Origin: a bacterium
GTDB lineage: Bacteria > Desulfobacterota > S145-22
Assembly (NCBI GenBank): GCA_027073795.1
Contig: JALTEW010000486.1
Span: 1 to 15,478, forward strand
Reading direction: 5' to 3'
DNA length: 15,478 nt
Under the pieces are notes generated by a model. It saw nothing but the letters and a program-made list of their open reading frames with translations, was not told the origin of the DNA and made no database searches. Below are positions 7,376 through 14,206 of this stretch, in pieces (position 1 is the stretch's first letter; the number at the start of each line of letters is the position of its first letter). The position numbers were made by a program, and so were the translations under genes.

Positions 7376-7397
7376 TCTAAAAACATTACAAATGACT

Positions 7398-8675
7398 TTA
7401 AAAGAAATAGTAGGCGGAAAAGGTAATAGCGTTTAGCTTTGCATCATCATTACCATATGCGTCGGTTTTAATGAACTCGTTCTTTGCCCAAAGATACTCG
7501 AGGCCGAACATGATGCTCCTTGCCGGTCGCCACCAAACATTGGCTATGATAGCGCTAGCATTGTTAACCCACGTATCGGCACCTATCCAATCATTTTTAT
7601 CATCGATGGCCGCGTAGCCCCCATATACATCAAACCATACATGATTGGTAACCCAATAAGAGAGACCAATCCATCCGCCATATCCCTTAACTTCGTCTAT
7701 ACTACCATCTTTTTTCCGCGCAAAAGTGTACAACAAACACCTCTCTGCAGCATTTCCTAATGCCTGACCATAGTAGGCTTTTCCAGAAAAGGCAAGGTTG
7801 CCAGCTTTCTTCCCGCGATCCTTAGAGGAGATGATTGGAATGTACCAGTCGAGGTCCACGCCCCAGACATCATAGTCATCTCCACTTCTTACCTTGATGC
7901 CATTTTTATAGATATCATTTGGCTCTGCCATGTTGCCATAGATCCCTTGCAGCCACAATCCCAGAGGCTTGCCGCCTGCATAACCGAGAGTCTTGCTGAT
8001 TAGGGACAGTTCAACACTGGTGTAAGGGAAACCGAGGTTTTCTGTATTAAACCCAGCTCCTTTGGGATCATCATCGTAGGTCATAACATTTAACTCGGCA
8101 CCAAAAGTATTTTTACTCATTGGGAACTTTTGGAGAATATCAATCATCAAAGCACGGCGAAAACCGTTGCCGACGATAGTCATAAAATTTTCGACCATTG
8201 GTCCGTGATGAATGCCGAATAATGCCCAACCCTTACCCATTGTAATCTTGGTGTTGCCTTTAGTCAAATACAGTTTCCCGATCCTCATACGGGGCACTTC
8301 GCCGTGATGGTCATGACCACCGCCATACATGTCGAATTCCATTCTTCCGGAGGTTTTCCATCCATAAAAGGAATCACCATACATCATCCATCCGAAGCGG
8401 GTTTGTCGAGCATTGAAGTAAAGACGATCATTTTCACCTTTTGTGGTGTTATCCCAAGGGACACGCCTAGTGTTAATCATTCCACCCATAATAGAGGCAC
8501 TTTTGTCTTCATAACTCGCTCTGAATTTTACATAGCCATAAAAGATGAATTTCTTTGCACAACCACAAGTAACATCCGTCTGACTAACCTTAGCATAGAC
8601 AGGGTTAATCAAAGTTAAGAATGCCGTTACAAATATAAACGTTAATGCAATTGTCAGCCTGATAAAACTTTTCAT
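7398..8675 (-). CDS. Outer-membrane porin, DcaP-like
   Basis: The 425-residue product begins with a clear signal peptide (MKSFIRLTIALTFIFVTAFL, then LINPVYA) with likely cleavage after the Ala at residue 26. The mature part is rich in alternating hydrophobic and polar residues, aromatic residues and Gly, as expected for a beta-barrel, and ends in Phe (AYYFF), the usual barrel-assembly signal. The FNARQTRFGW stretch and the following SGRMEFDMYGG resemble DcaP-type porins. It probably admits a small organic acid to the periplasm for the TAXI-TRAP transporter encoded upstream. The start at 8675 gives an ideal signal peptide and has GGTGAAGGA just before it; the frame stays open further upstream without a reason to start there. 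Two Cys residues near the mature N-terminus (CGC) are unusual for a barrel. Substrate is inferred from context only. Confidence 0.8.
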   Translation of the reverse strand: MKSFIRLTIALTFIFVTAFLTLINPVYAKVSQTDVTCGCAKKFIFYGYVKFRASYEDKSASIMGGMINTRRVPWDNTTKGENDRLYFNARQTRFGWMMYGDSFYGWKTSGRMEFDMYGGGHDHHGEVPRMRIGKLYLTKGNTKITMGKGWALFGIHHGPMVENFMTIVGNGFRRALMIDILQKFPMSKNTFGAELNVMTYDDDPKGAGFNTENLGFPYTSVELSLISKTLGYAGGKPLGLWLQGIYGNMAEPNDIYKNGIKVRSGDDYDVWGVDLDWYIPIISSKDRGKKAGNLAFSGKAYYGQALGNAAERCLLYTFARKKDGSIDEVKGYGGWIGLSYWVTNHVWFDVYGGYAAIDDKNDWIGADTWVNNASAIIANVWWRPARSIMFGLEYLWAKNEFIKTDAYGNDDAKLNAITFSAYYFF

Positions 8676-8742
8676 TCCTTCACCCCCCCTTGTTTCTAAT
8701 GAATAGGTTTTAATCGCTAACAAAATATCGTTAAAACTTCCT

Positions 8743-8767
8743 TTAGCCTGACATTTTTCACCTCCTT
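8743..8767 (-). promoter_or_regulatory. Near-perfect Shine-Dalgarno with a three-codon ORF upstream of the porin gene
   Basis: On the minus strand AAGGAGGTGA (8767-8758) is followed three bases later by ATG TCA GGC TAA (8754-8743), an ORF of Met-Ser-Gly. This lies about 70 bases before the porin start. The longer string GAAAGGAGG matches the 5' mRNA stabiliser (Stab-SD) described for Bacillus cry genes, where a bound ribosome protects the transcript end. It may be a minimal leader ORF, a transcript stabiliser, or a leftover ribosome site. Confidence 0.4.
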
Positions 8768-8777
8768 TCTTTTTTCT

Positions 8778-8806
8778 CTTATAGGTTTATAGTTTTCTAA
8801 TACCAA
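8778..8806 (-). promoter_or_regulatory. Candidate sigma70-type promoter for the porin gene
   Basis: On the minus strand TTGGTA (8806-8801, four of six -35 bases) and TATAAG (8783-8778, five of six -10 bases) are separated by exactly 17 bases. Transcription would start near 8771, a few bases before the strong Shine-Dalgarno site described above, leaving a leader of about 95 bases before the porin ATG. This is a sequence match only. Confidence 0.4.
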
Positions 8807-8870
8807 CCATTTCATCTAAAAAAGTTTATACTGAAAAGCTGATTAGGTTTCATAATTTTATTCTCTTTTA

Positions 8871-8897
8871 GGGCTCAATACCCCGCGGCTTGCCGCG
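8871..8897. repeat. Short GC-rich hairpin, partner of repeat copy B
   Basis: CGCGGC (8884-8889) and GCCGCG (8892-8897) form a perfect stem around TT. The flanking TCAATACCCCGCGGCTTGC resembles TTGATACCCGCCCGCTTGC about 36 bases further on, so the two hairpins look like diverged copies of one unit. They sit between the ferredoxin stop and the porin promoter. Confidence 0.6.
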
Positions 8898-8917
8898 TTT
8901 CCTAAAAATGGGGTTGA

Positions 8918-8947
8918 TACCCGCCCGCTTGCGGCGGGGTAGTTCAT
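8918..8947. repeat. GC-rich palindromic repeat, copy B (downstream of ferredoxin)
   Basis: TACCCGCCCGC (8918-8928) and GCGGCGGGGTA (8931-8941) are eleven-base arms with two mismatches around TT. The repeat starts inside the ferredoxin stop codon and would fold in the 3' end of that transcript. Its reverse complement (8947-8920) equals 7339-7366 at 26 of 28 bases, so the porin gene is bracketed by an inverted pair. It may act as a transcript end or a 3' stabiliser. Confidence 0.75.
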
Positions 8948-9156
8948 TTGTAAAGTAACATTTGCGGCAAAGGTACTCTTATTTTTATAGCATCTTCCGG
9001 ACAATCATGTTGGCAACAATTAAAGTGGGCACAAAAGTCTGGATAAGTTACTACTGGTACCATTCCTTTCTTTGACCCGAAAAAAACATCTTCAGCGCAA
9101 ATATCGACGCATACACCACATCCCGTGCATTTGTTTTCATCTATGATAGGTGGCAT
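8944..9156 (-). CDS. Small two-cluster ferredoxin (AprB-like N-terminal type)
   Basis: A 70-residue electron carrier that probably serves the flavoprotein encoded just upstream (33-base gap). Starting at MPPIIDENK, the first cluster motif is CTGCGVCVDIC (Cys10, 13, 16, 20). The second region reads YPDFCAHFNCCQHDCPEDAI, with Cys42, 47, 48 and 52. The usual CxxCxxC pattern is altered because the second position is Phe45 and an additional Cys47 stands two residues later. The C-terminal IRVPLPQMLLYK tail is of the type found in ferredoxins paired with AprA/fumarate-reductase-like flavoproteins. I chose ATG 9156 (GGAGG eight bases upstream); the ATG 15 bases earlier has its Shine-Dalgarno directly abutting it. 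A GC-rich palindrome begins at the stop codon. Confidence 0.88.
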   Translation of the reverse strand: MPPIIDENKCTGCGVCVDICAEDVFFGSKKGMVPVVTYPDFCAHFNCCQHDCPEDAIKIRVPLPQMLLYK

Positions 9157-9189
9157 GATATCATCCTCCATTCCTTAATGTGTGTTACT

Positions 9190-10848
9190 TTATTCAACCT
9201 TTTTAAATTCCATAACTGGGTTTCCATTTGAATCTCGTCTTATAAAAAGTCCCTTCCCATCCAATAGTGGATTAGTAAGGGGATAATCAGCTCTATTATG
9301 CAAGCCTCTGGTTTCTTTGCGTTCATTAGCAGCTAGCATTACAAGTTCTCCAATATCGAGCAGATTCAAGGTTTCCAGGCAGCGGGTTAACTCCCATTGG
9401 TTTCTTGCAATTATCGATTCATTTGCCTTCTTCTTCAGACGCCTTAAATAGCTAAGGCCGGCTGTTAACAATGCCTCGGATCGAACATCTCCGGCATAGT
9501 CATGCATGATTTGTTGAAGTGCAATGTTGGTTTCTTTCCAGTCGGGCCCTTCTTTTTGAGCTTTGATTTTCTGAATTATATTTTTCTTTACTTCAATTTC
9601 GTTTCTGGCCTTCTCAACATCAGAGTCAGATGTCTTCTTGGCGTATGAAGCAGCATTATCACCAGCAATCCAACCATACGTGGCAGCCGGACCTATACCG
9701 CCCATTGATTCATCTCCAGCAGAATACAAGCCCTTAAGGGAAGTCTCGGCCTGAGCATTGATCCATATCTTTCCTTCCGGCAGCATATTATACGTCCCGA
9801 ATTCAACTTTATGACTCCTTACATCTATACCCTCCTCTTCCATATATTTTATAAGGGACGAGTTTCCCTCATGCGTGAGCCAGTGCATCATGTATTTGTA
9901 ATCATCGTTTGAGATATCTGTACAATCCATGTAGACTGGACCTCTACCTGATTTCATGTATTCTTCTAATATTGTGCCTTTTACCTCGGGTGTCATATCT
10001 CCATATAACTTATCAGGTTTTGTAACAAAGGGTCCTATAGGGTTTCCCCTGGGATCTTTAAGAACGCCTACCCAAGTAGCCTGACCATATCTGCTGTAAT
10101 ACCGCGGTCCTACATGCCTTCTTGGGATCTCGGGACCTACAATAATTGCCCCTGCCCTGTATGCCATTGCGCGTCCATCGCCAGTGAGTGTGAGCCCTCC
10201 GGCAACACTTGACATCCATCCGGGAACAGGGGGAGGATATAATCTATCAACGAACCCAGTTCCTAAAATAACGGCTTTAGCCTTAAATATAATTATGCTG
10301 TCTATTCGGGTATCAATCCCTATTGCCCCTATAATTTTGTTGTTATTACGAAATAGGTCAAGAACCATTACCCTGTTGATTATCTTCACGTTTTTTTCTA
10401 TGGCCTTTTCAGTCAGGATTTTCTTTTGGTCTATCCCTTGATATTTCAAATGTGTAAGGACATCCCCTGGAAAGGAGTGGCCAGCAAACTCCCACTTTCC
10501 ATTGAACTTCATTGGAATGCCCCATTTATCCCATAACTTTACTATATCAAACGATTTTCTAAGAAATGTATCAAGTACATCCTCTCCTGTCCCAGATTGC
10601 ATCAATTTAAGCTTTGGCCCTTTTAGGCACTCCCTTTTAAACGATTCCATGTCAGAACCGTGAACTTCGGGTATATAACACCAAAAGTGATCATTACCTG
10701 CACGGCCACGTCCACTGTGCAATGTATTACATTTCTCCGCAATAACAACATTTACTCCAAGCTCAGCCGCTCTTATCGCAGCCATCAGACCAGCTATGCC
10801 TCCTCCAATGCATAATACATCTGTTTCTACTACTTGCTCTTTTATCAT
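9190..10848 (-). CDS. FAD-dependent fumarate-reductase/AprA-like flavoprotein
   Basis: The product of about 552 residues belongs to the FAD-binding-2 family (fumarate reductase, succinate dehydrogenase, adenylylsulfate reductase alpha). It has an N-terminal dinucleotide fold, CIGGGIAGLMAAIRAAELG ending in VVIAEK, and a later FAD contact, GLYSAGDESMGGIGPAATYG followed by WIAGDNAA. Its helical C-terminal domain includes the ETRGLHNRADYPLTNP stretch typical of the family. There is no signal peptide, so it acts in the cytoplasm, presumably exchanging electrons through the ferredoxin encoded 33 bases downstream. The substrate is unknown; a reduction or dehydrogenation of an unsaturated acid would fit. 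An upstream ATG at 10857 is only one base after GGAG, whereas ATG 10848 is ten bases after it, so I prefer the latter. True AprA is less likely, because its partner AprB is about twice as long as this ferredoxin. Confidence 0.85.
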   Translation of the reverse strand: MIKEQVVETDVLCIGGGIAGLMAAIRAAELGVNVVIAEKCNTLHSGRGRAGNDHFWCYIPEVHGSDMESFKRECLKGPKLKLMQSGTGEDVLDTFLRKSFDIVKLWDKWGIPMKFNGKWEFAGHSFPGDVLTHLKYQGIDQKKILTEKAIEKNVKIINRVMVLDLFRNNNKIIGAIGIDTRIDSIIIFKAKAVILGTGFVDRLYPPPVPGWMSSVAGGLTLTGDGRAMAYRAGAIIVGPEIPRRHVGPRYYSRYGQATWVGVLKDPRGNPIGPFVTKPDKLYGDMTPEVKGTILEEYMKSGRGPVYMDCTDISNDDYKYMMHWLTHEGNSSLIKYMEEEGIDVRSHKVEFGTYNMLPEGKIWINAQAETSLKGLYSAGDESMGGIGPAATYGWIAGDNAASYAKKTSDSDVEKARNEIEVKKNIIQKIKAQKEGPDWKETNIALQQIMHDYAGDVRSEALLTAGLSYLRRLKKKANESIIARNQWELTRCLETLNLLDIGELVMLAANERKETRGLHNRADYPLTNPLLDGKGLFIRRDSNGNPVMEFKKVE

Positions 10849-10863
10849 TTTAGGCATTCTCCT

Positions 10864-10891
10864 TTTTATTCTTTCACTTTTTATTCTTTCA
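10864..10891. repeat. Tandem 14-bp direct repeat before the flavoprotein start
   Basis: TTTTATTCTTTCAC occurs twice in a row (10864-10877 and 10878-10891), with TTTT beginning a third copy. On the minus strand this puts two GTGAAAGAATAAAA units into the leader directly before the AAGGAG ribosome site of the flavoprotein gene. It may be a replication-slippage product or a protein or RNA contact site. Confidence 0.8.
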
Positions 10892-10916
10892 CTTTTGCTC
10901 TACGAAATCTTTCAGG

Positions 10917-10945
10917 ATTATAAGTTTTTCTATGGGGGGTGCTTA
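10917..10945 (-). promoter_or_regulatory. Possible promoter for the flavoprotein-ferredoxin genes
   Basis: The minus strand carries a perfect TATAAT (10922-10917), 60-70 bases upstream of the flavoprotein start. The hexamer 17 bases upstream (TAAGCA, 10945-10940) matches only three of six -35 bases. The location, just after the gene remnant, is right for a new transcript. Confidence 0.3.
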
Positions 10946-11181
10946 AACTGGTTTATCACCTCGCTCCCAGCATATTTCGACAATATTGCTTTATTTAAGT
11001 AAACTTCGTACTTATCTATCTCTATCTCAATTCCATTACTCCAACCACGTAACATTGCGGCCTGTACATGCTGTGAGCAAAATTTAATTGCGTGCCTTAA
11101 TTTAAACACTCCCACTATTTTGAGAATACTCATATCCCTATGCATGGCGAATTCTTGGTAAATATAAATTTTGGCAGGCAA
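10930..11181 (-). pseudogene. Remnant resembling the C-terminus of an enoyl-CoA hydratase/isomerase
   Basis: The only open frame in the 360-base gap between the amidohydrolase and flavoprotein genes encodes about 83 residues, with no ribosome site at any start. Residues from about LRHAIKFCSQHVQAAM to YEVYLNKAILSKYAGSEVIN and QF align by eye with the end of the crotonase family. There, an Ala-rich helix (A.K....V..A...G) is followed by GL..G...E, then EG..AF and a terminal Pro. The spacing from the conserved Glu to the EG/SE position is 15 residues in both. The N-terminal three quarters, including the oxyanion-hole residues, are absent because the intact amidohydrolase gene abuts the remnant, so it cannot be an active hydratase. 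The assignment is from pattern matching alone; an unrelated small protein is the alternative. Confidence 0.45.
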
Positions 11182-11208
11182 TCAAATCTTATAATGGATG
11201 AAAGTAAT

Positions 11209-12225
11209 TTAATGTTTTTTCCCATTTTCAATCGTTGTATTCCTATGGATTAAACTAAGTATATTTCTTGAGTAAATCATTTCTTTTTCAGGCTCAGGGA
11301 TACTCAAGCGCTTGATTGAGTTTACTGCCTCTTGGATATCCCCTATAACGTGAGGATAATCAGAACCCAAGACAAGCTGTTTTGAGCCCAAGGAGGAATA
11401 AGCACACATGAGGGCAGGTTCAAAAAAACTTACTGTGTCGTAGTAAAATCGCTTTATGTAATTTCTTGCTGGGCCTGAAAGATTTTCTTGGCATTCAGGG
11501 TATGCCTCATAGCAATTCTGTATTCGTTCTATCAGGAAAGGAATAGCTCCCCCTAGGTGAGAAACAATAAATTTGAGTTTCGGGAATTTATCCATAACTC
11601 CACCCATAATAAGACGTACCACGGCTACACAAATTTCCATCTCAAAGCCAATCATTGGACCAAGTCTATAATCTTTGTATGTGTCCCGATCACGTGGAGC
11701 ACGTGGATGTATATGAATGGGCAGATCATAATTAGACATTGCTTCGTAAAAAGGATAGAGAGCTTTATCATCTAGCTCCATGCCATTAATATTGGTACCA
11801 ATGCATGCACCTACGAAATTTAGTTCATCAATGCAACGCTTAAGTTCTTTGATGGTTTTATCAGGATCTTTGTAAGGTAGAGTAGCAAAGGCCATAAAAT
11901 GCTTAGGATAGTCTTGGCAAATCTGTGCGAATTCGTCATTTACTATTTGAGCAATACTTTCACCTAATTTCGCAGGGAATATATCTACGCTGGGTGCAGA
12001 TAGTGATAAAATTTGCATATCAATTCCTGATTTTTCCATATCTTCCAATCTTTGGTTAATATCTACCATTGGAGGTGTAATAGTTACTATTCTGTTACCA
12101 TATTGAACGATAATCTGTCTCTCCCACTCATCTTTTTCTACAGAGATGCCAACTGTTGATCCAGTTTTTTCTATTTGTTTTAGAAACCTGGTTGGATAAA
12201 AATGGTTGTGAACATCAATTTTCAT
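11209..12225 (-). CDS. Amidohydrolase-2 family protein, ACMSD/resorcylate-decarboxylase-like
   Basis: The 338-residue TIM-barrel metalloenzyme has the ACMSD-family residues in order: His6 and His8 (DVHNH), His173 (HIHPRAP), His223 in SHLGGAIPFLIERI, and Asp289 in GSDYP. Their spacing closely follows aminocarboxymuconate-semialdehyde decarboxylase, whose relatives decarboxylate hydroxybenzoates without a redox cofactor; some other members hydrolyse C-C bonds. It is cytoplasmic. The start at 12225 is set by AAGGAGG four bases upstream of the ATG; the frame is open 39 bases further but without support. It overlaps the TRAP permease gene by 11 bases, and its ribosome site lies inside that gene, so the imported substrate is plausibly the substrate of this enzyme. 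Whether it decarboxylates or hydrolyses cannot be decided from sequence. Confidence 0.85.
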   Translation of the reverse strand: MKIDVHNHFYPTRFLKQIEKTGSTVGISVEKDEWERQIIVQYGNRIVTITPPMVDINQRLEDMEKSGIDMQILSLSAPSVDIFPAKLGESIAQIVNDEFAQICQDYPKHFMAFATLPYKDPDKTIKELKRCIDELNFVGACIGTNINGMELDDKALYPFYEAMSNYDLPIHIHPRAPRDRDTYKDYRLGPMIGFEMEICVAVVRLIMGGVMDKFPKLKFIVSHLGGAIPFLIERIQNCYEAYPECQENLSGPARNYIKRFYYDTVSFFEPALMCAYSSLGSKQLVLGSDYPHVIGDIQEAVNSIKRLSIPEPEKEMIYSRNILSLIHRNTTIENGKKH

Positions 12226-14179
12226 GACTACCTCCTTGTATTGCTTGGTCTTGGGCTTCAGCATTTACCCTTTTTAGGTGGATAAGGTGGTTAATTAAAA
12301 AGGTAAATAATAAACTTAATCCTAATAACCTTGCCAACTGGTTTGGAATAAATATACAGAAACCACTTATAATTAGGACGATGTTTTTCCATATACTAAG
12401 TTTAGTAACGAGAAATCCTTCAAAAGCAACCCCCATAGTTATTGAACCTAATGTTACAAAGAAAAAATTAGACAGGATTTGAGGCAAAGGACCTATCATT
12501 AATATGCCAGGGTTAAAAACAAATGCCCAGGGAACGAGAAAAGCGGCAAAACCCAGGCGAACTGCCCGGAACCCAGTTTTCCAAGGGTCACCACCAGAGA
12601 TGCCAGCAGCTATATATGCTGCAACGCATACTGGGGGTGTGATAAAAGAGAGACAGCCAAAGTAAAACAGGAACATATGAGCAGAAATTGGTTCGACACC
12701 TGCCTTTATTAGTGCTGGGGCGAGCAGAATTACCGTTAATAAATAAACAGAAACCGCGGTCATTCCCATACCTAATATGAAGGCTGCACTTGCTGTCAGG
12801 GCCAATAGAATCAATAAGTTTCCCCCACTGATAGAAAGAATTTGAGAGGTGAAGTTTGTCCCAGCCCCCGTCATCTGTATAGAGCCGACAAGAATACCTA
12901 TTAGGGCACAAAGAGGAGCAATGGATATCATTCCTCTTGCTGAGTCTTCAAGAGCAACAATAAGTTTTTTGAAACTCAATCTGCTTTCTTTTTTAAAGGA
13001 GCTTACGATTACTAAAGCTCCAATTGTATACATAATCGATGTTTGAGCTGAATATCTCAAAACCCCTAAGAGAAATATGAGGAGGGCAAAAGGAAGTAAG
13101 TATTGCCACCCGCCCAGTAATGTTTTTTTCAGAGAAGGAATTTCTTTCTTAGGTAAACCCTTGAGGCCAAGCTTTGCTGCTTCTAAATCGATTTGCACAA
13201 ATAGCGTTGCATAGTAGGCGATAGCGGGTAGAAATGCAGCAACGCATACACTCCAATACGAAATGCCGAGGAATTCTGCAATAAGAAAAGCCGTTGCTCC
13301 CATAACAGGTGGCATAAACATGCCACCTGTGGAAGCCGTCGCTTCAACCGCTCCAGCGTAATTTTCTTCGTAACCGGTATTTTTCATCAATGGAATGGTT
13401 ATCTGGCCCGTTGTTGCTACATTTGCAGCAATTGAACCAGAAACACTTCCGAAAAGCGTGCTCGCAATAACTGCCGCTTTTGCTGGCCCACCCCGCATAA
13501 AACCCACAGTGGCAAGAGCAAGGTCATTGAAAAATTTACTTGCTCCTAATGATTTAAGGAATCCTCCAAAAATAATGAATCCAGCCACGATAGTAGACAC
13601 TATACCTATAATCATCCCCCATATTCCGTCAGGTGAAAGGTACATATATCCAAAAACTATAGGGTAAGAAAATCCAGTACTATGTAGGAATCCGGGAAAG
13701 TTGTTGCTATAGACGGCGTAAAAGAAAAAAAGAACAATTAGGAAAGGCAAGACCCAACCAATGGTGCGACGGGTTGCCTCTATGAATGAGATAAAAAGAA
13801 GGGAGGCTAATAAACTTTCAAAAGGGTATGTCATTAGCCTCCCTTCAGCAATTAACTCATTAGCATTTATTACAATATAGGCACAACCAGCTATGATAAA
13901 TAAAATAAGAAGCATATCGTACCATCTTATTTTTTCCCTTGCCATTTTCTTTTTTGGTGCAACTAAAAGAAGAGCCAAGATACAAATCAGCCCAGCACTA
14001 ATAGCCCGGTGAGAAATGGGAGAGATTTCCAAGCCAAGATATGAATATGCATTGCATAAATATAGGAGAGTATATAGAGACCAAACTATTGCCACAAGAA
14101 AAGCAAGCTTTGATTTTAACCCCCTATCGCTCCAACTTGTACCGATATTGAATTGATCCATATCGTGATACTTTCTCAT
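12215..14179 (-). CDS. TRAP transporter permease, fused 4TM/12TM (DctQM-type)
   Basis: This 654-residue inner-membrane protein fuses the small (DctQ-like, about 1-150) and large (DctM-like) TRAP permease subunits, the arrangement usual for TAXI-type TRAP systems. It is almost entirely transmembrane. The hallmark segment GSVSGSIAANVATTGQITIP and the following MKNTGYEENYAGAVEATAST and GGMFMPPVMGATAFLIAE are strictly of the fused-family type. A second conserved half includes ILGMGMTAVSVYLL and SFITPPVCVAAYIAAG. It takes up its substrate by secondary transport, driven by a sodium or proton gradient, from the binding protein encoded 27 bases upstream. ATG 14179 is used; ATG 14161 is an alternative, and neither has a strong ribosome site. 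The substrate is presumably an organic acid. Confidence 0.94.
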   Translation of the reverse strand: MRKYHDMDQFNIGTSWSDRGLKSKLAFLVAIVWSLYTLLYLCNAYSYLGLEISPISHRAISAGLICILALLLVAPKKKMAREKIRWYDMLLILFIIAGCAYIVINANELIAEGRLMTYPFESLLASLLFISFIEATRRTIGWVLPFLIVLFFFYAVYSNNFPGFLHSTGFSYPIVFGYMYLSPDGIWGMIIGIVSTIVAGFIIFGGFLKSLGASKFFNDLALATVGFMRGGPAKAAVIASTLFGSVSGSIAANVATTGQITIPLMKNTGYEENYAGAVEATASTGGMFMPPVMGATAFLIAEFLGISYWSVCVAAFLPAIAYYATLFVQIDLEAAKLGLKGLPKKEIPSLKKTLLGGWQYLLPFALLIFLLGVLRYSAQTSIMYTIGALVIVSSFKKESRLSFKKLIVALEDSARGMISIAPLCALIGILVGSIQMTGAGTNFTSQILSISGGNLLILLALTASAAFILGMGMTAVSVYLLTVILLAPALIKAGVEPISAHMFLFYFGCLSFITPPVCVAAYIAAGISGGDPWKTGFRAVRLGFAAFLVPWAFVFNPGILMIGPLPQILSNFFFVTLGSITMGVAFEGFLVTKLSIWKNIVLIISGFCIFIPNQLARLLGLSLLFTFLINHLIHLKRVNAEAQDQAIQGGSHEN

Positions 14180-14206
14180 AACTAGTTTCAGATACAGAGC
14201 AAAAAT

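Noticed and set aside
9190..10848. Naming the flavoprotein aprA (adenylylsulfate reductase)
   Set aside because: The partner ferredoxin is about half the length of AprB, no sat or qmo genes are near, and the neighbours are catabolic.
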